DNA from: Bradyrhizobium sp. BRP22
GTDB taxonomy: Bacteria; Pseudomonadota; Alphaproteobacteria; Rhizobiales; Xanthobacteraceae
Assembly: GCF_020194175.1 (NCBI RefSeq)
Contig: NZ_JADYVX010000015.1
Coordinates: forward strand, 100,867 to 164,866
Length of the DNA stretch: 64,000 nucleotides
Reading direction: 5' to 3'
The notes under the pieces were generated by a model. The model was not told the origin of the DNA. It worked only from the letters and a program-made list of their open reading frames with translations, and did not search any database. This document shows, piece after piece, positions 51,305-60,275 of the stretch. Positions within the stretch are counted from its first letter, which is position 1; each line of letters opens with the position of its first letter. The position numbers were made by a program, and so were the translations under genes.

Positions 51305-52851
51305 GGCGCCGCTCCTGCTCCCTCGGCCAAGACGCGCCGCCCCCAACGAAGCGCCAGCCACAACCCGGCGAGTTCGGCCACGCGCACGACCCGGCTGGGG
51401 CAATACAGTTCCTTGCCGATCCACAGCGGCGTCTGCGGCAATGCATGCGCCGTATGGCGGGCGAGCATCCACTCCAGCGCACGCACCACCGCGTGCGCGA
51501 TGCGCCGGCGTCTTGTCGGCTCTTCGCTCCCGTCCATCACGTGCAACGCGAACAGCGCATAGGCGGTTTCCTCGAACGTGGACGTGCGACCGGCGCCCCA
51601 GCCGCCGTCGTCGCGCTGCGCCTGCAGCAGCGCCGCCAGCGCGCGCTCGTCGCGCCACTGGGGCTTGCCTTGCGCTAGCGCTGCGACCGCATGCGCGGTG
51701 GGATACAGCCACGAAACGTGCCATTTTTCGTTATCCCATAGACCATGCCGGTTGCGATTGGCCTCGACGTAGGCGCTGGTGCCGGCGGCGGGCTTTCCCA
51801 ACAGTCGCAACGCATGCAGGGCATGGATGTTGGTCGACACTGAGGCATTGCGCTCGCCGGGGAAGGTGACGAACAGCTCGCCCCTTTCGAAATGGCGCAA
51901 AGCATCGACCGCGGGCTCGCGGCCTGCAAGGCGCAGGACGCACAACGCAACGGCGGTGTCGTCCGCATCGGCCGCGAAGTGCAATGCCGGGCCCAGACCG
52001 CGCACGCCCAGGCGGGCCTCGAGCTGCGCCACGATCGCGCGCACCGCCTCGCCGAACGCGGGATGCGCGAACAGCCCGGCCAGATGCAGGGTGTACAGCG
52101 ACCAGCACGGCTCGAACACATTGATCGGCCAGACGTTGGGAACGACACCTTCGATGCCGCTGCGCGTCGCCCGCGATGCCGCCTGCAGATACGCGTCGGC
52201 CCGCCCCACCCGCGGCGTGCTCCCCTGGGTCACGGCGTGCGCACGCCACGCGGCGGTGGCTGCCGGACTGATGCCGATGCTGCCGTCGTCATCTGGGCAT
52301 GCGGTGGTCGGCGACGTCCCCCACGCTTCCCAGGAGTGCAGCAACGGATGGCCGCTCGGCAACGTCGCCACCGCCCCCAGCTTGACCATGCACGCTTGCC
52401 GCAACGGCAACAGCGCTGGGTGGCGCGGAAACGCCACGCCGCCCAGCAAGGATGCGACCTCGCCGCAAAACTTCGGCAGGATCAGCTCCGCGCCGATCGG
52501 CGCGTCTTCCGGCACCGCATGCGCGTAAGGATCGGGCTGGCGCTGGAGGAACCGGGTTGCAGCCCGGACAGCGTCTGCAGCGCCGGGAAGAGGATCGGCA
52601 CGCTGCAATGCCAGCAACGCCGCCCATGTAGGCGCATGGCGGAACAGCGGGAAGTCCGTGCTTCCCCATCCGCCATCGGCCTGTTGCTGCGCGATGAGCC
52701 ACGCGTATGCGTCCTGCCGACTGTTGACGTTGCCGTGGAACTGGAGAGCTCGCGCCGTGTCGTAGACAGACGGACCGACGCTGCCGCCATCGCTCATCTG
52801 ACTCAGCAGGTGGCGCAATTCGGAAAGGATTTGTTCGGCCAGCGCGTTCAC
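51301..52851 (-). CDS. cps: ent-copalyl diphosphate synthase
   Basis: Class II diterpene cyclase of 516 residues that protonates GGPP to ent-CPP. The catalytic DxDD motif is visible as ADADDTA (about residue 297). The N-terminal half has DGGSVGPSVYDTAR and ADGGWGS repeats; the second barrel has DDGGWGAG and FEETAYALFAL. The start is GTG 52851 (NALAEQILSEL follows), with AAGGAAC upstream, and overlaps the preceding small ORF (GTGA). Intact. Confidence 0.95.
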   Translation of the reverse strand: MNALAEQILSELRHLLSQMSDGGSVGPSVYDTARALQFHGNVNSRQDAYAWLIAQQQADGGWGSTDFPLFRHAPTWAALLALQRADPLPGAADAVRAATRFLQRQPDPYAHAVPEDAPIGAELILPKFCGEVASLLGGVAFPRHPALLPLRQACMVKLGAVATLPSGHPLLHSWEAWGTSPTTACPDDDGSIGISPAATAAWRAHAVTQGSTPRVGRADAYLQAASRATRSGIEGVVPNVWPINVFEPCWSLYTLHLAGLFAHPAFGEAVRAIVAQLEARLGVRGLGPALHFAADADDTAVALCVLRLAGREPAVDALRHFERGELFVTFPGERNASVSTNIHALHALRLLGKPAAGTSAYVEANRNRHGLWDNEKWHVSWLYPTAHAVAALAQGKPQWRDERALAALLQAQRDDGGWGAGRTSTFEETAYALFALHVMDGSEEPTRRRRIAHAVVRALEWMLARHTAHALPQTPLWIGKELYCPSRVVRVAELAGLWLALRWGRRVLAEGAGAAP

Positions 52852-53156
52852 GCGGGATGTTCCTTCTGCAAACGGTTGACGAGAACCAGGATCGGGCAGA
52901 CGCCGCGCACGTCGCCGCAGGCCCATCGCGGCCCGGCGCATGGGCAGCGCCGAACGGCCGCCCTGCTCCGGCGCCGCGACGGGTCCCCGATGCTGGAGCC
53001 GGTCCGCCGCATAGGCTTGCGCGCCGCGCGACGCGTGTGCCGCAGCCATGCTGGGCGACCGCGGCGATCGGCGCCGGGGTCACAATGCAGCATGCGCCGC
53101 TGCCGCCGGCCCATCGCAGCGGCACAGGGCAACTCCACGTGGACGGGCGCGCTCAT
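52848..53156 (-). CDS. Unnamed small Cys/Arg-rich ORF inside the gibberellin operon
   Basis: A 102-residue frame fills the gap of about 300 bases between the GGPP synthase and ent-CPP synthase genes. Its ATG overlaps the GGPP synthase stop (ATGA, 53156-53153), and its TGA overlaps the ent-CPP synthase GTG (52851-52848). Third codon positions are mostly G or C. The product is rich in Arg and has eight Cys (for example LPCAAAM, RRCPCAG, WACGDVRGVCPI). I know of no gene described here. It could be a coupling leader, a remnant, or a genuine small protein; composition alone is not proof. Confidence 0.4.
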   Translation of the reverse strand: MSAPVHVELPCAAAMGRRQRRMLHCDPGADRRGRPAWLRHTRRAARKPMRRTGSSIGDPSRRRSRAAVRRCPCAGPRWACGDVRGVCPILVLVNRLQKEHPA

Positions 53157-54157
53157 GCGCATGGCCCGTGCTCGAACAGATACGCGTCGGCCCGCTGCAG
53201 GATCTGCGCCAAGTGTTCCGCACGGGGCCCCAGCGGGGCGATGGCCTGCCCGGCGTCACCCAACAGATCCGCCGCGAACTGGCGCGCTGCCTGCAGCCCT
53301 ATGATCGACGCGCAGGTCGGCTTCCGCGCCGCCGCGTCCTTGCCGGGGGTCTTGCCCAGCGTCGCGGTATCCGCTGTCGCGTCGAGAATGTCGTCGATCA
53401 CCTGCAACGCCAGCCCGAAGCAGGTGCTGTAGCGATCGAGCGCACAGTACAGCGCAGCGTGAGCGGCATCCTCCGCGATGGCGCATAGCGCGCCCATGCG
53501 AACGGAGGCGCGCACTAGCGCTCCGCTCTTCATCCGGTGCATCGCCAGGATCCTATCCAGCTCGACATGCTTGCCAACCAGCGACAGATCGATGGCCTGC
53601 CCGCCTGCGGCGCCCTCGGCGGACACCGCCTGCGCCAGTTCGCGCACGAGCGCGATACGGTTGTCGGCCGGCGAATCCAGGCTCGCCAGGGTCAGGAAGG
53701 CGTGCGCCTGCAGCGCATCGCCGACCAGGATCGCAGTGGCTTCGCCGAACTTGACGTGCACGGTCGGAAGGCCGCGGCGAAGCACGTCGTCGTCCATCGC
53801 GGGCAGGTCGTCGTGGACCAGGGTACAGGCATGCATCATCTCGATGGCGGCGCCGACGTCGTCGAGCATGTGCGCCGGCGTGTCGGCCAGCCCACCGGCA
53901 GCCAGACAGAGCAAGGCGCGGGTGCGCTTCCCGCCATGCAAGGTGGCGTAGCGCATCGCCGCGATCAGCTCGGTCTCACCGTCGTCCTCGGCGCAGAGAA
54001 GACGCGCCAGCGCCTGTTCGACCCGTTTTGCTCCGTCCTGCATCCAGATCTCCGTTAGCTTGTCGGATGCGCCGCGCGCCTGCGCGCCCAATGCGCGGAG
54101 GGCGGAAACGTCGGTTCGGCCGTCCTGTAGCGTGGAATCGATCTGCTTGTTGTTCAT
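53153..54157 (-). CDS. ggps: Geranylgeranyl diphosphate synthase
   Basis: Trans-prenyltransferase of 334 residues that makes C20 GGPP from IPP and DMAPP/FPP. First aspartate-rich motif DDLPAMDDD, second DDILD, and the GGKRTRALLCLA region are all in place. The chosen ATG has GAGGAC 2-3 bases ahead; the protein is slightly longer at the N-terminus than housekeeping homologues. It lies 127 bases after CYP117 and overlaps the small ORF downstream. It provides the diterpene precursor for the operon. Confidence 0.95.
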   Translation of the reverse strand: MNNKQIDSTLQDGRTDVSALRALGAQARGASDKLTEIWMQDGAKRVEQALARLLCAEDDGETELIAAMRYATLHGGKRTRALLCLAAGGLADTPAHMLDDVGAAIEMMHACTLVHDDLPAMDDDVLRRGLPTVHVKFGEATAILVGDALQAHAFLTLASLDSPADNRIALVRELAQAVSAEGAAGGQAIDLSLVGKHVELDRILAMHRMKSGALVRASVRMGALCAIAEDAAHAALYCALDRYSTCFGLALQVIDDILDATADTATLGKTPGKDAAARKPTCASIIGLQAARQFAADLLGDAGQAIAPLGPRAEHLAQILQRADAYLFEHGPCA

Positions 54158-54284
54158 GTCCTCGTACCTGACAGGAGACGACCACGGCGAGCGGCGAGCC
54201 GCCGCGGTGTTGCCGGCGTCGCACCGACCGCGCGCGCCAAGTGCAGCAATGCCGCGCGTCGCCGGCGTCGCTGCGTATGCCAGC

Positions 54285-55628
54285 TCATGAGAATCCGATG
54301 CGGATTGTCATCGACGGGTGCGCGGTCGGGTAATAGCGCTGGCCTTTTTCGACTCCGCTCAGCAACCGCGGCCGCACCCCGGCCTTGCGCATGGTCAGAG
54401 CCAAGGCGATGCTGAACTGCACCAGTTCCAGCCATACCAGGTGGTAGCCGATGCAGACGTGTGGGCCGGTACCGAACTGCAGCATCTCGATCGGCCGGAT
54501 CGGCTCGGAGCGTTGCAGCCACCGCGCCAGGCGGAACTGATCAGGCGCCTCGTGCAGCAGCGCTGAGGTCGAGAAATGCAGCAGCGGGATGCACAGATCG
54601 GTGCCCGCGGGAATACGCCATCGCCCGAGTTGCAATTCCTGCAGCGCGCGCCGCGGCAGGATCGTGGTCGGCGGATGCACGCGCAGCGTCTCGCGGAACA
54701 GCGACTCGGCGAGCGGACACTGCGCCAGATCCGCGTGCCGGGTCGGCACCGCGCCCACGCGTTGCGCCTCCTCGACCAGGGCTTCCCACAGGAGAGGCTG
54801 CCGCGCCAGCTCGATCACCATCCATGCCATCGTCGAGGCGGTGGTGTCGTGACCGCCAAGCAGCAGCAAGCGGATATTTGCGACCAGGACGTCATCGCAG
54901 AGCGCATCGTCGCTGCGATCGAAGGCGCTCACCATGTCGCTGATCAACCCGCTGCGCGCCGCATGCGCGCGCGCGTCGCGGACGAACTGGCGCAACTGCG
55001 CGTCGATCCAGTCGCGGGCCGCGCGGCCGCGCCGCAAGGGCAGTCCGGGCAGGTCGACCGGGGGCGCGACGATCAACAGCAGCAGTTGCCGGTACTTGCG
55101 ATGCCATGCCGGCAGGTCGTGCGCGGGGATTCCCATGAGGCTGAAGATGAGCTTGAGCATCAGCTCGCCGGTCTCGCGCAGGATGGTTACCTCGCCGCGG
55201 TCGCGCCACGCCTGCACCCGCGCCCCGATGATGGGCGCGAACAGGTCGCCGATGCCGGCCTCGTTCAGCCCCTTTGGCAGGAACGCCCCCCTGATCGCAT
55301 CGCGCGCCCGCCGGTGCGCGCCGCCGTCCTGTGCGACCAACGTTCCGCGGAACAATTCGGGCGCGATCTCTTCGATCAGCGCCGAGGACACGTCCTTGTG
55401 TCGGAGCAGTGCGAACGCATCCGGATCCATGCAGGTCATCAGGTGTCCGGCAGGGCCGAAATCCAGCCAGAAGTAGCTACCCAGCGTCCGTTCCGCGCGC
55501 CGCAGCAGGCGCGGCAGGTCGCAGGCGATGGCGGGAAGATGCCCGACGAGGGGGAAAGCGCCGGGCACGACCGGGATGTCGTGCCGAAGCCGGTGCCGAC
55601 GGTCCAGCGGGTTGAGCAGCATGTCCAT
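54285..55628 (-). CDS. cyp117: Cytochrome P450 CYP117 (ent-kaurene oxidase)
   Basis: P450 of 447 residues. In rhizobial gibberellin operons CYP117 oxidises ent-kaurene to ent-kaurenoic acid (established for the family). All P450 landmarks are visible: I-helix GGHDTTAS, ExxR as RETLR, and the heme loop FGTGPHVCIG with the axial Cys. ATG 55628 overlaps the SDR stop (TGATG); the longer upstream frame overlaps the SDR and is not used. Intact. Confidence 0.94.
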   Translation of the reverse strand: MDMLLNPLDRRHRLRHDIPVVPGAFPLVGHLPAIACDLPRLLRRAERTLGSYFWLDFGPAGHLMTCMDPDAFALLRHKDVSSALIEEIAPELFRGTLVAQDGGAHRRARDAIRGAFLPKGLNEAGIGDLFAPIIGARVQAWRDRGEVTILRETGELMLKLIFSLMGIPAHDLPAWHRKYRQLLLLIVAPPVDLPGLPLRRGRAARDWIDAQLRQFVRDARAHAARSGLISDMVSAFDRSDDALCDDVLVANIRLLLLGGHDTTASTMAWMVIELARQPLLWEALVEEAQRVGAVPTRHADLAQCPLAESLFRETLRVHPPTTILPRRALQELQLGRWRIPAGTDLCIPLLHFSTSALLHEAPDQFRLARWLQRSEPIRPIEMLQFGTGPHVCIGYHLVWLELVQFSIALALTMRKAGVRPRLLSGVEKGQRYYPTAHPSMTIRIGFS

Positions 55629-56464
55629 CAGCGGCGCGGCGCCGCGGCCGCTTCGGCGGCGTCGCCGGCAGGCCGCGCGGCGCCACCGTCGGCGTATGTC
55701 GGCACATGCGCCAGCATGCCGCCATCGATGCACACGACCTGGCCGGTGATGAATGCAGCATCGTCGGAGAGCAGGAAGGCCACCAGCGCGGCCACGTCCT
55801 CGGGGCGGCCGACGCGCGGCAGGAGCTGGTGGCGGCGCAGATAGGTTTGCATGCACTCGTCCAGCTTGGCGAGGAGACGCTCGGTCATGATGAGACCCGG
55901 CGCAACCGCGTTGCAGCCGATCTGCGCATGACCGTACTGGGTGGCGAGCGAGGCCGACAGCATGTTCATCGCCGCCTTCGACGCGGCGTAGGACGTCGCC
56001 GCGGTGTCACCGCTGAGCCCATGGCACGACGACATGTTGACGATCGCGCCACCGCCGTGGGCGATCATCCGTGGGATGGCCTGCCGGCAGCAGAGCAGCG
56101 TGCCACGCAGATTGGTCGCCATGGTCTGATCCCAGACCGCCAAGTCCAGGTCGAGGATCGCGCGGTCGCGCGGGGTCAGATGCATGGCGCTCGCGTTGTT
56201 CACCAGCAGGTCGACCCCACCGAACTGCCGCTCCGCCGTCTCGAACAGTGCCGCCACCGCCTGCGCATCGGCGATGTCGATCGCCAGGGCCAGCGCGTGG
56301 CCCGCTTCGGCCGCGATCTGCGCGGTGCAGGCGATGGCCGCCGAGCCATCAATGTCGGCCACCACCACTCTGCCGCCCTCGCGCGCGATGGCGAGGGCGC
56401 ATGCCTTGCCTATGCCGGCGCAGGCGCCGGTCACCACGGCCGCCTTGCCTTCAAACCGTCCCAT
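55628..56464 (-). CDS. sdr: Short-chain dehydrogenase of gibberellin biosynthesis
   Basis: NAD(P)-dependent SDR of 278 residues. The cofactor loop TGACAGIGKA, the NNASAM motif, Ser-x(n)-YAASK catalytic set (MSSCHG; SYAASKAA) and the end motif GQVVCIDGGM are present. In this pathway the SDR oxidises GA12-aldehyde to GA12. ATG 56464 has AGGAGG 5 bases ahead. It overlaps the end of the ferredoxin gene by 14 bases, and its stop overlaps CYP117. Confidence 0.93.
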   Translation of the reverse strand: MGRFEGKAAVVTGACAGIGKACALAIAREGGRVVVADIDGSAAIACTAQIAAEAGHALALAIDIADAQAVAALFETAERQFGGVDLLVNNASAMHLTPRDRAILDLDLAVWDQTMATNLRGTLLCCRQAIPRMIAHGGGAIVNMSSCHGLSGDTAATSYAASKAAMNMLSASLATQYGHAQIGCNAVAPGLIMTERLLAKLDECMQTYLRRHQLLPRVGRPEDVAALVAFLLSDDAAFITGQVVCIDGGMLAHVPTYADGGAARPAGDAAEAAAAPRR

Positions 56465-56759
56465 CCTGTCCTCCTGGATTGCGTTGGTCTTTCGCGGGAT
56501 GCCGCTCGGCCTCTGCCGCAGAAGGCGCGCGGTCGGCGCCGGCGCGCTCGTCATCGCCAGCATCGCTTTCGATGACCCGAATGGCGGCGACCGGGCACTG
56601 GCTGGCCGCGAGCCGCACGGCGGCGTGCAGCGCCTGCGGGACCATCGTCACGCACACTTCGGCCACGCCGTCCGGTTCGCGCTGGCGAAAGGTGCCCGGT
56701 AGCGTCAGCACGCACTGCCCACTGGTTCCGCACAGATCCTGGTCGACCACGACGCGCAT
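56451..56759 (-). CDS. fd: Single-cluster ferredoxin (3Fe-4S type)
   Basis: Small electron carrier of 102 residues serving the operon's P450s, most directly CYP114. Cluster ligands are C-x5-C (CGTSGQC) and a later QCPVAAI, the pattern of 3Fe-4S ferredoxins partnered with bacterial P450s. The last 40 residues are an acidic/polar extension that overlaps the SDR gene by 14 bases. It starts one base after the CYP114 stop (TGAgATG). Confidence 0.9.
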   Translation of the reverse strand: MRVVVDQDLCGTSGQCVLTLPGTFRQREPDGVAEVCVTMVPQALHAAVRLAASQCPVAAIRVIESDAGDDERAGADRAPSAAEAERHPAKDQRNPGGQDGTV

Positions 56760-56760
56760 C

Positions 56761-58050
56761 TCAGCCCCCCTGCGCATGCAGCAGCACCGGCAGGGCGCGG
56801 AACGTTCTAAGGAACGCAGAGGGCTCCCGGGTCGGCCCCTCGGCCAATGCCAGCGTGGGGAAGCGCGCCTGGATTCGCGGCAGGCTCTCGGCCAACTGCA
56901 CCCGGGCCAGTTGCGCACCGAGGCAGAAGTGGATGCCGTGGCCGAAGCTCAGCATGATCTTCCCGTCGGTCGACATGCCAGGACTGGTGCCGTAGAACCG
57001 CGCCGGATCGAAGCGGTCGGGATCGGCGAAGGCGTCGGGGTCGCGATTGCCGGCCGCGATCAGCAGGCGCACGTCCGCGTTCTTCGGGATCACCACGCCG
57101 CCCAGTTCGATGTCGCGCTGGGCGATACGCGGAATGGAGCTGAACATGACGGGCGCGTCGCAGCGCAGGACTTCTTCGACGAATGCCTTCACCCCCACGG
57201 CGTCTTTGTGTAGCCAGTGCCGCTGTTCGGGATACGCCAGCATCGCCAGGACCGCATGGTCGATGGTCGCAGCAGTGGTGGCGAAGCTGCCCAGCAGCAT
57301 GCCCCACAGCATGCTGATCAACTCCGCATCCGACAGCGTGTCGGCATCGTCGCCGTGTGCGCCGACCAGCATCGACACGATGTCGTGGCGGGGATCGGCG
57401 CGCTTGCGCTGTACGAGGTCGCCGAAGTAGGCCTGCACCCTGGCGCTGGCCGCGTCCGCCGCGGCGAGCTGGGGATTGCTGGCGTGCGGGCGCAGGCCTT
57501 CCAGAATGGCGCCGATGCCGGCGGCGAGCCCGAACATGTCGTCCTGGGGCATGCCGAACAGTTCGGAGAAGACCAGCATGGGCAAGGCCAGCGCGAATTC
57601 CCGATGCAGGTCCACCGCCTCCCCGCGCTCCAGCGCGGGCGCCATGCCGTCCAGGCGCGCTGCCACGATGCGCGCGATGCTCGGCCGCAGGTTGTCGATC
57701 TGGCCCATGGTGAAATCGCGCGAGATCAGCCGGCGCAGACGCGTATGCGTCGGTGGGTCCTTCATCGCCAGCGAGGACGCCAGCAGATTGAGCGACAGGC
57801 TGGTCGCCGCACGCGGGAAATAGCGCGCCAGTTCGCCCGGCGCCGGAGCCCGAAACGCATCGCCCGTGGCCTTGAACGCCCAGGAGATGTCGGCGTGGCG
57901 GCTCAACAGAAAGAGGCCCGACGCCGCGCGATGCACCGGATCGTGCTCGCGCAACCACCGCATGAACGGATACGGGTCGTGGATGCACGCTGGCGACGCC
58001 AGTTCGGCGAAGGCGTCCGGGCATGCGGCCGTGGTTTCTTGCACGTTCAT
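56761..58050 (-). CDS. cyp114: Cytochrome P450 CYP114 (ring-contracting)
   Basis: P450 of 429 residues. With its ferredoxin, CYP114 converts ent-kaurenoic acid to 7-hydroxy-kaurenoic acid and then to GA12-aldehyde by ring contraction (established for the family). The heme loop is FGHGIHFCLG and ExxR is EEVLR. The I-helix reads GSFATTAA: the usual acidic residue before Thr is Ala here. Intact; 91 bases downstream of CYP112. Confidence 0.94.
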   Translation of the reverse strand: MNVQETTAACPDAFAELASPACIHDPYPFMRWLREHDPVHRAASGLFLLSRHADISWAFKATGDAFRAPAPGELARYFPRAATSLSLNLLASSLAMKDPPTHTRLRRLISRDFTMGQIDNLRPSIARIVAARLDGMAPALERGEAVDLHREFALALPMLVFSELFGMPQDDMFGLAAGIGAILEGLRPHASNPQLAAADAASARVQAYFGDLVQRKRADPRHDIVSMLVGAHGDDADTLSDAELISMLWGMLLGSFATTAATIDHAVLAMLAYPEQRHWLHKDAVGVKAFVEEVLRCDAPVMFSSIPRIAQRDIELGGVVIPKNADVRLLIAAGNRDPDAFADPDRFDPARFYGTSPGMSTDGKIMLSFGHGIHFCLGAQLARVQLAESLPRIQARFPTLALAEGPTREPSAFLRTFRALPVLLHAQGG

Positions 58051-58141
58051 CTTGGTTACCCAATGGCTGGCTGATCTGACCGGCGCGGCCAGGCGCGCGG
58101 CAGATTCCGGAAAAGATCGCTCGCCGGCGGCGTCCGCGGTC

Positions 58142-59318
58142 TCACCAGAGCACCGGAAACTCCTCGAAGCCGCCAGTAATGATCTCCTTGCACAACTTCA
58201 GTTCTTCGGGCGCCACCGCCAGGCGCATCGCGGGAAAGCGCTGGAAAACTGAACCGAACACCACCTTGAGTTCCAGCCTGGCCAGTGGACCGCCCATGCA
58301 GGAGTGCGGCCCATAGGAGAATGCCAGGTGCGGGTTTTCGTCGCGTCCGATGTCGAAGATTTCCGCGTTGTCGAAATGCCGCGGATCGAACGACGTCGCC
58401 GGCAGGCCGACCAACACCTTGCTCTCCGCGGGAATATGCACCCCTGCGATCGTCACGTCGGTCCTTGGATAGCGCATGATGTCGTCCCAGCCCGCGCCCG
58501 GCGGGTACATGCGCAAGATTTCCTCCAGCGCCTTGTCCGCCAGAGATGGATCGCCGACCAGGCGTTCGCGCTGTTGCGGATGGCGAAACGTGGCCAGCAG
58601 GCCGAATTCGATCTGCGCAACGGTGCTCTCGTGCCCCGCTACCAGCAGGCCGGCCGCCAGGCCGATCGCCTCTTCCTCGCTCGCCTTGCCTTGATCGACC
58701 GCCGTGAGCAGATCCGTCAGCAGGTTCTCGCCTGGATCCTGGCGCTTGTGCTGCATCTTCCGGCGGATGTAGGCGCACAGTTCTTGCCAGGCCAAGCGCG
58801 ACGCGCTGCGCGGGCCGCTTTTCATGCTGGTGCGTCATCACCTCGTCGGACAGGTTGGCGAAAAAGGCGTGATCCTCGTGGGGTACGCCCATCAGCGCGC
58901 TGATGACGATGGCCGGAAGCGGAAAGGAAAGGTGGCGCCGCAGGTCAGCGGGCTGGGGCTGACCTGCCAGCGTCTCGAATAACCGCGCGGCGATCGCCTC
59001 AACCTGCTTTGCGAGCAGCTTCACCCTGCGGTTGCGCAACCGGGCATGCTCGACCCCCTCGCGCGACACCAGCCACCCCGGCGAACCGAGAATCACCGAA
59101 TCCGGGGTGAATGACGCCGGCGGCATTCCCGCGGGCCGGAACGCCGCGTCGGACAGCACCGCCTTCTCGTCGTAGCCTGTCACCCACCGACCTTCGTGCC
59201 CGGACGGGAGGCGCACGCGGTGAATCGGACTGTCGGCGCGTAGTGCCAACATCTCGGGCGAAGGCTCGATGTGGTCGATGCGCCACATCGTTAGCGTCGG
59301 CAAGCGTTGTTCGGGCAT
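58142..59318 (-). pseudogene. cyp112: Cytochrome P450 CYP112 with single-base frameshift
   Basis: CYP112 is the C20 oxidase that turns GA12 into GA9. The frame from ATG 59318 is open to about residue 166 (DEVMTHQHE). At 58819-58822 there is a run of four T (AAAA on the coding strand); with three, the chain continues in frame as SGPRSASRLAW...AGHEST (I-helix), EILRMYPP (ExxR) and FSYGPHSCMG (heme loop) to the stop at 58142. The span of 1177 bases is one too many. Every other feature is intact, so this is either a fresh mutation or a base-calling error. The corrected length would be 391 residues. Confidence 0.85.
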
Positions 59319-59334
59319 AGTGGCACTTGACTCT

Positions 59335-59770
59335 CTAAGCGATGGAAGGGCGTAAGGTGACCGGCACGCGCAGCGGCCAGCGAAGGGCGTAAGACGGTAT
59401 GTAGACGACCTCCTCCGCGGCGATGGCCAGCACGATATCCTCCAGTCATACTAACAGAGCGGGGAAGGCGCATCGCGCAATTCCAGGCGCGCCAGCGCAG
59501 CGCAAGGCAGAAATGCGGCCCCTGTCCGAACGACAGGTGCGCGTTATGCCGCCGTGCGGCTCGAACCCGTCGGCTGCCATAGATCGACTGACCGTAGGGA
59601 TTGGTGAAGGAGGCTCGACCCACCCGCCACCGACCTGTCCGCCAATATAGCCTCCGGACCACGCCCACAGCGCCATGCGCAGTTCGCTCCTGGCTCAAGG
59701 TCTGCCGCTTTGGTTGCAACGCGACGAGCGCAACTGTTGTGGCTCCCAAAAGAAGAACTCTAGATCGCAT
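59335..59770 (-). pseudogene. cyp115: CYP115 C-terminal remnant
   Basis: Pieces of a P450 C-terminal half lie directly upstream of CYP112: an I-helix-like RVLLLGATTVALVAL, then ASFTNPYGQSIYG, and the heme loop LSFGQGPHFCLA. They are spread over more than one frame, and the N-terminal two-thirds is absent. Position, order and motifs fit CYP115, the GA9 3-oxidase, which is known to survive only as a fragment in many rhizobia. No function expected. Confidence 0.75.
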
Positions 59771-60070
59771 CCAACACGTCCTGCATTTTCTTGGTCACAA
59801 CCGAGCGCCAAGTCATTGCCACGCAAACCGTCGGAACGGACCAGACGCGAACAGCGAAGGCGCCGTTTCCGTCTCGACGACCAATCGCGTTGCGATGGTG
59901 ATGATGCCGTGAACAGAGCAAATCGCGTGCCGAAGTGAATCGGAGGCTCAGCAGGCACTTCCTAGTGTCAGGATTCTTGCATTGTCTCAATGCCGACAAC
60001 CGGCGCAGCAAGTGCCCGACAAAAGGCCCGCTCTCGCGCCGAATGTGCGGCGCAGCCTTGACGCGATATT
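59771..60070. other. Upstream flank of the gibberellin operon
   Basis: About 300 bases with no gene I can support. The native promoter of the operon might be expected upstream of CYP115, but the CYP115 5' end is missing, so any promoter now used must lie here or inside the remnant. I see no nod box. Confidence 0.4.
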
Positions 60071-60272
60071 TCAAGCATCCGAATTGACTGCAGCGGGTGA
60101 GCAGCTTCCTGCCTTGTCGCCGAGATCCTCGAGGCTCTTCTTGGTTACCTCAGTGTTACGCGACAGGTGGCGGACGACGACACTCTTGTTGGCTGTCTCG
60201 AACGCCTCGACCGCCTGTTTGAGAATGCGGGATTTGCCGAACCCGCCGATACCAATCAACAGAACTGCCGAA
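60071..60272 (-). pseudogene. P-loop NTPase fragment
   Basis: About 60 residues with a Walker A motif: LLIGIGGFGKSRILKQAVEA followed by KSVVVRHLSRNTEV. The GIGGFGKS loop resembles STAND/NACHT-type ATPases found in defence or regulatory proteins. The upstream part is cut off by the IS256 remnant at about 60275, and the downstream part ends at a stop soon after. Parent gene unknown. Confidence 0.5.
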
Positions 60273-60275
60273 ACG

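Noticed and set aside
51892..53304. A 470-residue plus-strand frame across cps and ggps
   Set aside because: Runs against two intact pathway genes and has shadow composition.
56807..58063. A 418-residue minus-strand frame overlapping CYP114
   Set aside because: Out-of-frame copy of the same strand; the P450 motifs are all in the other frame.
58056..58815. Continuation of the CYP112 N-terminal frame past the frameshift
   Set aside because: After 58820 the residues are out of frame (Arg/Gly-rich); the P450 motifs continue in the shifted frame.
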